A stretch of 8,586 bases of DNA from Candidatus Bathyarchaeota archaeon. GTDB lineage: Archaea > Thermoproteota > Bathyarchaeia > Bathyarchaeales > DTEX01. Of this stretch, positions 1 to 5,994 are shown piece by piece. The notes below the pieces were generated by a model that saw only the letters and a program-made list of their open reading frames with translations, was not told the DNA's origin and did no database searches. A program made the position numbers and the translations under genes. Each line of letters begins with the position of its first letter. Position 1 is the first letter of the stretch. Where the stretch lies: assembly GCA_003601725.1 (NCBI GenBank), contig PIYJ01000056.1, forward strand, positions 1-8,586, read 5' to 3'.

Positions 1-1631
1 CATCTATCCACGATTCGTCTTAACGAGAGAGGCCTCCCATTCACCAGAACGACAACGACTGGTTTACCCGTCTCACACAGCATCTCGATCAATTCTTCTT
101 GAACTCCCGGAAGCCGGATGTCCGCGCGGTCTCTATGTTCACCTGAGACGTCGTCATTTGAAAGCCCTGATCTCTCGCCTACGACAGCTATGATGACATC
201 GGACTTTTCAGCTGCCTTTAATGCCTCTTTGAATCCATCCTTTGATCTGTCTGAGACGCCGCAGCCTCTTGCGTAATAGATGAATGTCTCTTTTGAAACC
301 TTGTTCTTTATGCCAGTCAGGACTGTTACCGTTGGCACCGCGGGTTCATCGCATCTTAAATGCGCAGTGAAACTGTAATCGCCGTGAAGGTTCCTCGCGT
401 CATCAGCGTTCGGCCCGACTACCGCTATGGCCTTTATATCTTTCCTGAGGGGGAGAACGCCGTTGTTCTTCAAAAGCACCATCGATTCTCGAGCTGCTTC
501 CAAGGCGAGCCTCCTGTCCTCGGAAGTGTCAAACAGCAAGGACGTATCTCTCACATCAACATAAGGGTTCTCAAACAGCCCAAGGAGAAACTTTGCTCTT
601 AAGATTCGAGAAACAGCCTCGTCTATAACGGCCATTGAGATCTTTTCTTCTCTAACCGCCTTGAGAAGGGGCTCCCCGTAACAGTCTATCTGCGGAAGCT
701 CAATATCGATTCCGGCTTCCAACGCCTGAACGGCGGCTTCTTTTTCATCCGCCGCTACGTGATGGAAGGTGTAAAGCATCCTTATAGCGGAATAATCTGA
801 GACTACGTATCCTCTGAATCCCCATTCTCCCCTAAGGATCTCTGTAAGCAGCCTGCGTGAAGCTGCACATGGCACACCATCGATATCGTGGTAAGCGTTC
901 ATAATGGACCAGGCGTTCGCCTCTTTAACGGCCGCCTCGAAGGGGAACAAGTAAACCTCTCTGAGCTCTCTGGGTGGAACATGCACGGGAGCTCGATTTC
1001 TCCCTCCCTCGGAGAATCCGTGCGCCGCGAAATGCTTAGGGGTCGCTATGATTCCTTCTCTGAGATTTGATCCTTGAAGGCCCTTTACGTAGGCGACTCC
1101 CATACTCGCGACGAGGTAGGGGTCCTCTCCGAATGTCTCTTCGTTTCTGCCCCATCTTGGATCTCTGACGACGTCGAGCACGGGGGATAATCCTTGGTGT
1201 ACGCCTACTTTTCTCATCTGCCTTCTAATAATCGCGGTTACTCTTTTGATAAGGTTCGGGTTCCACGTGCTTGCCAATCCTATGGCTTGGGGGAATGTTG
1301 TCGCTCCGTAAGCCATGAATCCGCTTAGGCATTCTTCATGGATTATCGCTGGGATGCCTAGCCGCGTTTCCTCTTTCAAGAATCGTTGAATCTCATTTGC
1401 TATTGTGGCAGCCTGCTTTGGATCTGTTACATCGCGGGCTCCGCCGGATATCCGTGTGATCTGGCCTATTCCGTTTTTCAGAAGATCCTTCGCTTTTTCT
1501 TGTGAGAACTTTCCATCTTCGAGGAGGTTTCTTCCCGGGATCGATCCTAACTGAGCGATCTTTTCTTCAATCGTCATATCTTTTAACAGGGCTTTCACTT
1601 TTGCTTCTATATCTGGAATTACATCTGCCAT
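1..1631 (-). CDS. Glycoside hydrolase family 3 beta-glucosidase/beta-xylosidase-like enzyme, partial (C-terminus off left edge)
   Basis: GH3 enzymes are retaining exo-glycosidases that release terminal glucose or xylose from oligosaccharides. The open frame gives 543 residues from an ATG at 1631 and has no stop before the window edge. The (beta/alpha)8 domain shows DPRWGRNEETFGEDP (about residues 157-171), KHFAAHG (199-205) and the nucleophile Asp279 in VVSDYSA. The second domain carries the likely acid/base Glu498 in SGEHRDR, followed by LPGVQ. The region SEGGRNRAPVHV to NAYHDIDGVPCAAS resembles the Thermotoga/Firmicutes beta-xylosidase/beta-glucosidase subfamily, where SDY replaces the usual SDW. 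Substrate cannot be decided from this. No signal peptide is seen, so it is probably cytoplasmic and acts on imported oligosaccharides. Family members usually run to 700-780 residues, so roughly 200 residues, including any fibronectin-III-like domain, are missing. It has its own TATA-like promoter at 1676-1683. Family confident; specificity open. Confidence 0.93.
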   Translation of the reverse strand, partial: MADVIPDIEAKVKALLKDMTIEEKIAQLGSIPGRNLLEDGKFSQEKAKDLLKNGIGQITRISGGARDVTDPKQAATIANEIQRFLKEETRLGIPAIIHEECLSGFMAYGATTFPQAIGLASTWNPNLIKRVTAIIRRQMRKVGVHQGLSPVLDVVRDPRWGRNEETFGEDPYLVASMGVAYVKGLQGSNLREGIIATPKHFAAHGFSEGGRNRAPVHVPPRELREVYLFPFEAAVKEANAWSIMNAYHDIDGVPCAASRRLLTEILRGEWGFRGYVVSDYSAIRMLYTFHHVAADEKEAAVQALEAGIDIELPQIDCYGEPLLKAVREEKISMAVIDEAVSRILRAKFLLGLFENPYVDVRDTSLLFDTSEDRRLALEAARESMVLLKNNGVLPLRKDIKAIAVVGPNADDARNLHGDYSFTAHLRCDEPAVPTVTVLTGIKNKVSKETFIYYARGCGVSDRSKDGFKEALKAAEKSDVIIAVVGERSGLSNDDVSGEHRDRADIRLPGVQEELIEMLCETGKPVVVVLVNGRPLSLRRIVDR

Positions 1632-1675
1632 TTTCAGTCTGCCCCTTATCTTAGATTCCTATTCTTCACTGAGAC

Positions 1676-1683
1676 GTATAAAA
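1676..1683 (-). promoter_or_regulatory. Putative TATA box for the GH3 gene
   Basis: The minus strand reads TTTTATAC from 1683 to 1676. An archaeal start about 25 nt downstream would fall near 1655 and leave a leader of about 24 nt before the ATG at 1631. It lies in the 85-nt gap after the pyrophosphatase stop, so the GH3 gene can be transcribed on its own. Only a weak G-rich stretch precedes the ATG, as expected for a short leader. Confidence 0.4.
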
Positions 1684-1701
1684 TCTTGTATCGTGAATGA
1701 T

Positions 1702-1711
1702 AAAAAGAGGG
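1702..1711 (-). terminator. Possible oligo-T terminator after the pyrophosphatase gene
   Basis: Directly after the TAA stop at 1717-1719 the minus strand reads CCCCTCTTTTTA. A short T-run following a C-rich stretch fits an archaeal oligo-T terminator, but five T residues is a weak signal and no hairpin accompanies it. Confidence 0.25.
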
Positions 1712-1716
1712 GAGAC

Positions 1717-3729
1717 TTAGACTCCTAGAAGCGTCATCAAATTATAATTGGCTATCAATCCTGCGAAGACCGAGGCCACAAGGGACATCACAGTTATCAA
1801 CGTATTCAACGATGGGCCGGCTGTATCCTTGAATGGATCTCCAACGGTATCCCCTATTACCGCCGCTTTATGAGCATCGGATCCCTTTCCACCGAAGGCT
1901 CCAGCCTCAATGTATTTCTTAGCATTGTCCCATAAGCCCCCGGCGTTAGCCATCAGCAAAGCGAATATCAATCCGCTCATTATGCTTCCGCCGAGAAATC
2001 CGCCGAGCGCTTGTATGCCGCCGATAAATCCGACAGCTAAGGTTATCATGATTGAAACGACGCTTGCGGGAAGGAGCTCCTTCAATGCGCCTGTCGTCGC
2101 TATATCGACGCATCTGGCATAATCCGGCTTCACGCCTTCTTTTCCTTCCTTCAATCCCGGGATCTCTCTGAATTGCCTTCTGATCTCTTCAATCATTCTG
2201 AAGGCATTCTTGCTGACGCCGAGCATGACCATAGCTGAGAAGAGCGGGGGAACAGATATCCCTATTAATGCGCCGGTTAAAACCAGAGGATTCATCAAAT
2301 CGAAGCTTACAGCTTTGGTGAGAACTTGGAAGGTTGCGAGCAGAGAGATCACTGTTAAGCCTGCCGCTCCGATGGCGAATCCTTTTGTTATGGCTTTTGA
2401 AGTATTCCCAGCAGCGTCAAGTCTATCTGCAACTTCGATTACCTTTTCTGAAAGGCTAGCTTGCTCCGCTATTCCCTTTGCATTGTCAGAGATAGGGCCG
2501 TACGCATCGCCCGCCACGATCATGCCGACTATGGAAAGCATACCAAGAGCCGCCATGCTTATTCCATACAATCCAGAGATGCCGAAGTACTCAGCGACAT
2601 AGTAGGCTGTTGTCGACGCTATGCCGATGCCGAGCAATGGAGGAAACAGGCTTATTAGGCCATAAGAAAAGCCCGTGATGATGTTGATGGCGGCTCCTGT
2701 CTGTGAGGATTCAGCTGTTTTGATGGTGGGGCTTCTATCTATCGAAGTGAAATAGTCAGTTGTTATTCCAATGATGACGCCTGAAAGCAGCCCGATATTT
2801 GCCGCTATCCAGATGCCGATGTTAATCTCAAGAAGATACGTGACTAGGAATGTTAAAGCCGTGAATACTATGCATGTGAAGTAAGTCCCAAAGTTGAGCG
2901 CCTTACCCGGGTTTCCTTTCTTCCCTACCCTTACCACAGCGACCCCTATCAATGAAGCGATGACACCTAACCCAGCGAAGATGAGTGGAATCTGCTCTGT
3001 ACCAAGCAGTTCAGCCATCTCCAATTCCCCGCCGAGAATCATAGCTGCAACCACGCTGGCCACATATGAGTCGAATAGATCGGCGCCCATCCCAGCTACG
3101 TCTCCAACGTTATCGCCTACGTTATCTGCGATGACAGCTGGGTTCCGAGGGTCATCTTCAGGGATTCCTAGCTCTACTTTTCCAACCAGATCTGCACCGA
3201 TATCCGCGGTTTTGGTATAGATTCCCCCGCCGGCCTTTGCGAAGAGAGCCATGGCGCTTGCGCCGAAGCTATAGCCCAAGATTATCTCGGGGTTTCCCGT
3301 TAAGCCGTAAACTATGCTTATTCCGAGCAGCCCCATCCCGACGACTGAGAGCCCCATCACCGCTCCGCCTCGGAACGCTATGGGGAAGGCTCGGTTAAGC
3401 CCCTCTCTGGCGGCGTTAGCCGTACGAACATTCGCTTTTAGGGCTACCTGCATGCCGAAGAACCCTGCCAGGCCGGAGCATACTGAGCCGAAGATGTATG
3501 TTGGGGCCATTATGGGGTTTATGAAGATTGCGAGGGCAACGGCTACTACTGCGACGAAATAGGCGAGAACCATGTATTCCCTCTTCAGAAATGCGTCGGC
3601 TCCTTCCTTTATGGCGGCGGCTATCTCCTTCATCTTTTCAGTTCCGCTGTCCTGTTTGCTTACATAGTTGTATAGAATGCCGCCCGCGATGATTGAGGCG
3701 ATTGCTGAAATCGGCGCGAGAATCCACAT
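1717..3729 (-). CDS. hppA: K+-independent membrane-bound proton-translocating pyrophosphatase
   Basis: This integral membrane enzyme couples pyrophosphate hydrolysis to proton export and recycles PPi from biosynthesis. The 670-residue protein begins with a membrane helix (MWILAPISAIASIIAGGILY) and has about 16 hydrophobic segments, the usual size and topology. Substrate-site motifs are present: GGGIYTKTADIGADLVGKVE (about 167-186), DNVGDNVGD (202-210), DAYGPISDNAKG (408-419) and GDTVGDPFKDTAGPSLN (626-642). The class-defining motif is GNTSKA with Lys445; K+-dependent enzymes have Ala there, so this should be K+-independent. H+ rather than Na+ transport follows from the class and was not tested. 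The ATG at 3729 is chosen because AGAGGT (3744-3739) sits 9 nt upstream and the TATA-like box at 3785-3794 lies inside the longer frame that opens at 3882. It is divergent from the aspartate dehydrogenase gene. Confidence 0.96.
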   Translation of the reverse strand: MWILAPISAIASIIAGGILYNYVSKQDSGTEKMKEIAAAIKEGADAFLKREYMVLAYFVAVVAVALAIFINPIMAPTYIFGSVCSGLAGFFGMQVALKANVRTANAAREGLNRAFPIAFRGGAVMGLSVVGMGLLGISIVYGLTGNPEIILGYSFGASAMALFAKAGGGIYTKTADIGADLVGKVELGIPEDDPRNPAVIADNVGDNVGDVAGMGADLFDSYVASVVAAMILGGELEMAELLGTEQIPLIFAGLGVIASLIGVAVVRVGKKGNPGKALNFGTYFTCIVFTALTFLVTYLLEINIGIWIAANIGLLSGVIIGITTDYFTSIDRSPTIKTAESSQTGAAINIITGFSYGLISLFPPLLGIGIASTTAYYVAEYFGISGLYGISMAALGMLSIVGMIVAGDAYGPISDNAKGIAEQASLSEKVIEVADRLDAAGNTSKAITKGFAIGAAGLTVISLLATFQVLTKAVSFDLMNPLVLTGALIGISVPPLFSAMVMLGVSKNAFRMIEEIRRQFREIPGLKEGKEGVKPDYARCVDIATTGALKELLPASVVSIMITLAVGFIGGIQALGGFLGGSIMSGLIFALLMANAGGLWDNAKKYIEAGAFGGKGSDAHKAAVIGDTVGDPFKDTAGPSLNTLITVMSLVASVFAGLIANYNLMTLLGV

Positions 3730-3738
3730 TTCATTCTT

Positions 3739-3744
3739 ACCTCT
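3739..3744 (-). promoter_or_regulatory. Shine-Dalgarno site deciding the pyrophosphatase start
   Basis: AGAGGT on the minus strand lies 9 nt before the ATG at 3729 and complements the archaeal 16S 3' end. The same core, AGAGGTAA, precedes nadC. It favours the 670-residue protein over the 721-residue reading from 3882, whose extra 51 residues are Lys/Ser/Phe-rich and match no part of the family. Confidence 0.7.
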
Positions 3745-3784
3745 CTGATTTTTAAGGGTTGATGTCTTGCTAAAGACCGTTTTG

Positions 3785-3794
3785 CTTATATAAA
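3785..3794 (-). promoter_or_regulatory. TATA box of the pyrophosphatase gene
   Basis: The minus strand reads TTTATATAAG from 3794 to 3785, a near-consensus archaeal TATA box. Transcription would start near 3764, giving a leader of about 35 nt to the ATG at 3729. It is the best promoter match in the window. Confidence 0.6.
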
Positions 3795-3863
3795 TGTCTT
3801 TATTTCCTTTCGGAATATTCAGCTCTTCCTCTGAGAAAAAAATAGTAAATCTTTTTAATCTCT

Positions 3864-3875
3864 CTTTATTTTTAA
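3864..3875 (+). promoter_or_regulatory. Possible TATA box for the aspartate dehydrogenase gene
   Basis: An AT-rich element CTTTATTTTTAA on the plus strand would place transcription start near 3895-3900, about 35 nt before the inferred start of nadX. The surrounding stretch is broadly AT-rich (another T-run lies at 3852-3858), so the exact box is uncertain. Together with the minus-strand box at 3785-3794 it makes 3730-3932 a divergent promoter region. Confidence 0.3.
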
Positions 3876-3932
3876 GACGCATAAATGTGTCTCGTTTCGA
3901 TAGAGGAAAAGATGTAAAGCTGGGATTAGGAA

Positions 3933-4760
3933 ACGACGGTCACTGCTGGTTTAATTGGATGTGGATCAATCGGATCGGTCATTGCAAAGGCGATTGACAC
4001 TGGGGAAGTAGGAGACATCGCGCTAGAGATGATCTATGATATTGTTAGAAAGCACGCGGAGAGATTAGCCTCAACCCTTTCCAGAAGGCCTAAGATCGCT
4101 GAAGACGCTGATGAACTGCTTGAAGATGAAAAGATTCAGCTAGTCATCGAGGCAGCCTCCCAAGATGCAGTCAGACAATACGCAGTTAAGGCCTTGTCTA
4201 AAGGGAAGGATCTTATGGTTATGAGTACGGGCGCTTTGATTGATGATGAACTATTTAGGGAGATATCGAGAATCGCGAAGGAACAGGGAAGAAAAGTCTA
4301 TCTTCCCTCAGGCGCGATAGTCGGGTTGGATAACATAAAGGCAGCTGCCGTAAGACCTATCGAAGAGGTCACTCTCGTCACTAGGAAGCCTCCGCGGAGC
4401 TTCGAAGGAGCCCCGCTGATCGCGAAGCAAAGGATTGATCTCTCCACGCTTGACAAGCCTCTCGTTCTCTTCGAGGGACCGGCAAGAGAAGCGGTGAAGC
4501 TCTTTCCCAAAAATGTGAACGTTTCAGCCTCTTTAAGCCTCGCTGGGATAGGGCCGGACAGAACGAAGGTTAAGATCATAGCTGATCCGCAAGCGAAGAA
4601 TATCAGTCATGAAATCCACGTTAAGGGAGAATTCGGAGAGATAATAACTCGAACTCTTAACAAGCCGTTTCCGGAAAATCCTAAAACGAGCTATATCGCT
4701 GCGTTATCCGCGATCGCGACTCTTCGAAAAATATGCGGAAGCATAATCATTGGAACCTGA
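3933..4760 (+). CDS. nadX: L-aspartate dehydrogenase, start codon anomalous
   Basis: It oxidises L-aspartate to iminoaspartate with NAD(P)+, the first step of quinolinate and NAD synthesis in organisms that use NadX instead of aspartate oxidase. Counting from the ACG at 3933 there are 275 residues. A Rossmann fingerprint GLIGCGSIG spans 6-14, followed by the strand-end Asp36, STGA (98-101), PSGAIVGLD, PKNVNVSASLSLA, a His-bearing SHEIHVKGEFGE (His226/His229, one the likely catalytic His) and NPKTSY (249-254). The first ATG that stays open is at 4029, but starting there would delete the whole GxGxxG strand. Upstream, the frame is closed by TAG at 3927-3929 and has no ATG, GTG or TTG, so initiation at ACG (3933 or 3936), or an indel or base error, must be assumed. 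nadC follows 365 nt downstream on the same strand. Function is well supported; the 5' end is not. Confidence 0.85.
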   Translation, partial: TTVTAGLIGCGSIGSVIAKAIDTGEVGDIALEMIYDIVRKHAERLASTLSRRPKIAEDADELLEDEKIQLVIEAASQDAVRQYAVKALSKGKDLMVMSTGALIDDELFREISRIAKEQGRKVYLPSGAIVGLDNIKAAAVRPIEEVTLVTRKPPRSFEGAPLIAKQRIDLSTLDKPLVLFEGPAREAVKLFPKNVNVSASLSLAGIGPDRTKVKIIADPQAKNISHEIHVKGEFGEIITRTLNKPFPENPKTSYIAALSAIATLRKICGSIIIGT

Positions 4761-4837
4761 TTTTCTCGGATCTGAAAGGGACTTCTCAGCCTTCTATGAT
4801 TCAATCGTGGATAATGCTTCTTCGGCGCAGTGAAAAA

Positions 4838-4878
4838 TTTTTTGTTTTCTTGATCTTTGTTTTTCTTTTTCCTTTTTT
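4838..4878 (+). terminator. T-tract terminator region after nadX
   Basis: About 80 nt after the nadX stop the plus strand has successive runs of four to six T residues separated by one to a few other bases. Clustered oligo-T runs on the non-template strand are the usual archaeal intrinsic termination signal and need no hairpin. This suggests nadX and nadC may be separate transcripts, although read-through cannot be excluded. Confidence 0.45.
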
Positions 4879-4908
4879 GGTTTCGGGCTTGATTCTTGTT
4901 TTTCAAGC

Positions 4909-4990
4909 GTCTCAAAGTGTCTCTAAATGGCCCGAAGTGTCTCTTTCTGTCTTTTTCTGTCTTTATTTGTCTCAGAATGTCTCTTTTTGT
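4909..4990 (+). repeat. Tandem array of about eight 10-bp units (GTCTC-type decamers)
   Basis: The core GTCTC or GTCTT recurs at exact 10-nt steps. With the unit phased at 4911, successive decamers begin CTC, CTC, CCC, CTC, CTT, CTT, CTC, CTC, and all end TGT except the second, which ends TGG. Examples are CTCAAAGTGT (4911-4920), CTCTTTCTGT (4941-4950) and CTCAGAATGT (4971-4980). The middle four positions are variable and mostly A/T. Ten is not a multiple of three, so the period is not protein-driven. Ten bp is close to one helical turn, so the conserved bases would lie on one face of the DNA. Possible roles are a phased protein-binding array or a curved region upstream of nadC; neither is shown. 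Confidence 0.75.
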
Positions 4991-5059
4991 TGTCTCGTTC
5001 TCGTTATGCCAGTTAGGGAGACCGGGTTTTGTATATGGATTCGTATCCGATTCGTGATG

Positions 5060-5067
5060 AATTTATG
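5060..5067 (+). promoter_or_regulatory. Possible TATA box for nadC
   Basis: AATTTATG would put transcription start near 5090 and leave a leader of about 36 nt before the TTG at 5126, similar to the other genes here. An alternative is TTTTGTATATGG at 5027-5038, which would give a leader of roughly 67 nt. Neither is a strong match. Confidence 0.3.
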
Positions 5068-5112
5068 ATCTCGCATCGAAAGTTTTTTCTCCAATTATCT
5101 CATTGAAGATTC

Positions 5113-5118
5113 AGAGGT
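5113..5118 (+). promoter_or_regulatory. Shine-Dalgarno site supporting the TTG start of nadC
   Basis: AGAGGT ends 7 nt before the TTG at 5126 and matches the core used by the pyrophosphatase gene. It identifies TTG as the real start; the first in-frame ATG is at residue 13, inside the conserved N-terminal helix. Confidence 0.7.
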
Positions 5119-5125
5119 AACCGTT

Positions 5126-5989
5126 TTGAAGACGATAAACCCGATCTTACATGAAAGACTGATGGATTTCCTCAGAGAAGATATCGGAATGGGCGACGTA
5201 ACCACCGAGGCGATCGTCCCAGCTGAAGCTGAGGTCCAAGCGCAAATAATTGTAAAGGAACCCGCGGTCATCGCGGGGCTTTATGAAACCTCCATACTTT
5301 TTGAGATGGTCGGCGTGAGCTTTCAAGCGAGAGTTGAAGACGGCGCAGAAGTAGCCGCGGGAACGGTTATAGCGGAGATTAAGGGAAGAGCCCGAGCTAT
5401 TCTATCAGCGGAGAGAACGGCTCTCAATATTCTAATGAGGATGAGTGGAATAGCAACCTTGACGAGAAGATTCGTCAAGATGATTCGGGAGGCTGGTCTT
5501 AACGTGAAGGTAGCCGCGACGAGGAAGACTGCTCCGGGACTTCGCTTCTTCGATAAAAAGGCAGTTCTAATCGGAGGCGGCGATCCCCATCGATTCCGGC
5601 TTGATGACGCCTTTCTAATAAAGGATAATCACATCAGGATTGCGGGGGACGTAAAAGAAGCTATCAGAAGAGCCCGCTTAGCTGCCAGCTTCTCGAAGAA
5701 GATAGAGGTTGAAGTTCAAACCATAGAAGAAGCGTTGGAGGCAGCCAAGTCCGGAGCTGACATAATAATGCTTGACAACATGACCGTGGAGGAGGCGGAA
5801 CAGACAATCACGGCATTGGAGGCTGAAGGCTTCAGAGACAAAGTGGCGATTGAAATATCTGGGGGGATAACTGAGACTAATCTTCTTGAGTATGCGAGGC
5901 TTAAACCTGACGTTATATCCTTAGGGTTTTTGACGCATTCCGTCAAAGCCGTAGATATCAGCCTTGAAGTTACAGACATTATGAAATGA
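5126..5989 (+). CDS. nadC: Nicotinate-nucleotide pyrophosphorylase (quinolinate phosphoribosyltransferase, decarboxylating)
   Basis: It condenses quinolinate with PRPP to give nicotinate mononucleotide, CO2 and pyrophosphate, committing quinolinate to NAD. The 287 residues match the usual family length. Visible signatures are the N-terminal FLREDIGMGDVTT (15-27), SAERTALN (94-101), the substrate-binding TRKTAPGLR (132-140), HRFRLDDAFLIKDNH (155-169, with Lys166 and His169), EVEVQT (194-199), MLDN (215-218) and the phosphate-binding SGGI (245-248), followed by DVISLG. No required residue appears to be missing. The start is TTG, decided by the AGAGGT site 7 nt upstream and by the N-terminus expected for the family. 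It follows nadX on the same strand, but a long spacer with T-tracts and decamers separates them. Its stop lies 5 nt from the stop of the convergent trm1 gene. Confidence 0.97.
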   Translation: MKTINPILHERLMDFLREDIGMGDVTTEAIVPAEAEVQAQIIVKEPAVIAGLYETSILFEMVGVSFQARVEDGAEVAAGTVIAEIKGRARAILSAERTALNILMRMSGIATLTRRFVKMIREAGLNVKVAATRKTAPGLRFFDKKAVLIGGGDPHRFRLDDAFLIKDNHIRIAGDVKEAIRRARLAASFSKKIEVEVQTIEEALEAAKSGADIIMLDNMTVEEAEQTITALEAEGFRDKVAIEISGGITETNLLEYARLKPDVISLGFLTHSVKAVDISLEVTDIMK

Positions 5990-5994
5990 TAAAT

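Larger units (their letters stand above)
4761..5125. other. 365-nt gene-free spacer between nadX and nadC
   Basis: No convincing gene lies here. In order it holds about 75 nt of ordinary sequence, a pyrimidine-rich T-tract region (4838-4878), a tandem decamer array (4909-4990) ending in a TGTCTCGTT copy (4991-4999), about 60 nt of mixed sequence, AT-rich promoter candidates (5027-5038 and 5060-5067) and the nadC Shine-Dalgarno site. From about 4838 to 5000 the plus strand is strongly pyrimidine-biased. Open frames across it encode Phe/Leu-rich or, on the other strand, Lys-rich strings that simply reflect this bias. Confidence 0.7.

Noticed and set aside
888..1070. Plus-strand frames antisense to the GH3, pyrophosphatase, nadC and trm1 genes
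   Set aside because: They overlie strongly conserved coding sequence on the opposite or other frame and have no initiation signals or recognisable protein features.
3730..3882. N-terminal extension of the pyrophosphatase to an ATG at 3882 (721 aa)
   Set aside because: The extra 51 residues match no family N-terminus, the TATA-like box lies inside them, and a good Shine-Dalgarno site precedes the ATG at 3729.
3794..3997. 67-codon plus-strand frame over the nadX start
   Set aside because: It runs through the divergent promoter region and out of frame across the nadX Rossmann motif; the composition resembles no protein. A frameshift joining it to nadX would not supply a sensible N-terminus.
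4691..4915. 74-codon minus-strand Lys-rich frame in the same spacer
   Set aside because: It is the complement of the T-tracts, overlaps nadX coding sequence on the opposite strand, and has no initiation signal.
4909..4990. CRISPR-like array
   Set aside because: The period is 10 bp with no spacers of 30-40 bp and no conserved 25-37 bp repeat.
4733..5068. 111-codon plus-strand frame through the nadX-nadC spacer, resembling a small membrane protein
   Set aside because: Its hydrophobicity comes from T-rich codons in a pyrimidine tract, it overlaps the end of nadX, it has no Shine-Dalgarno site, and the 10-bp repeats beneath it do not keep the reading frame.
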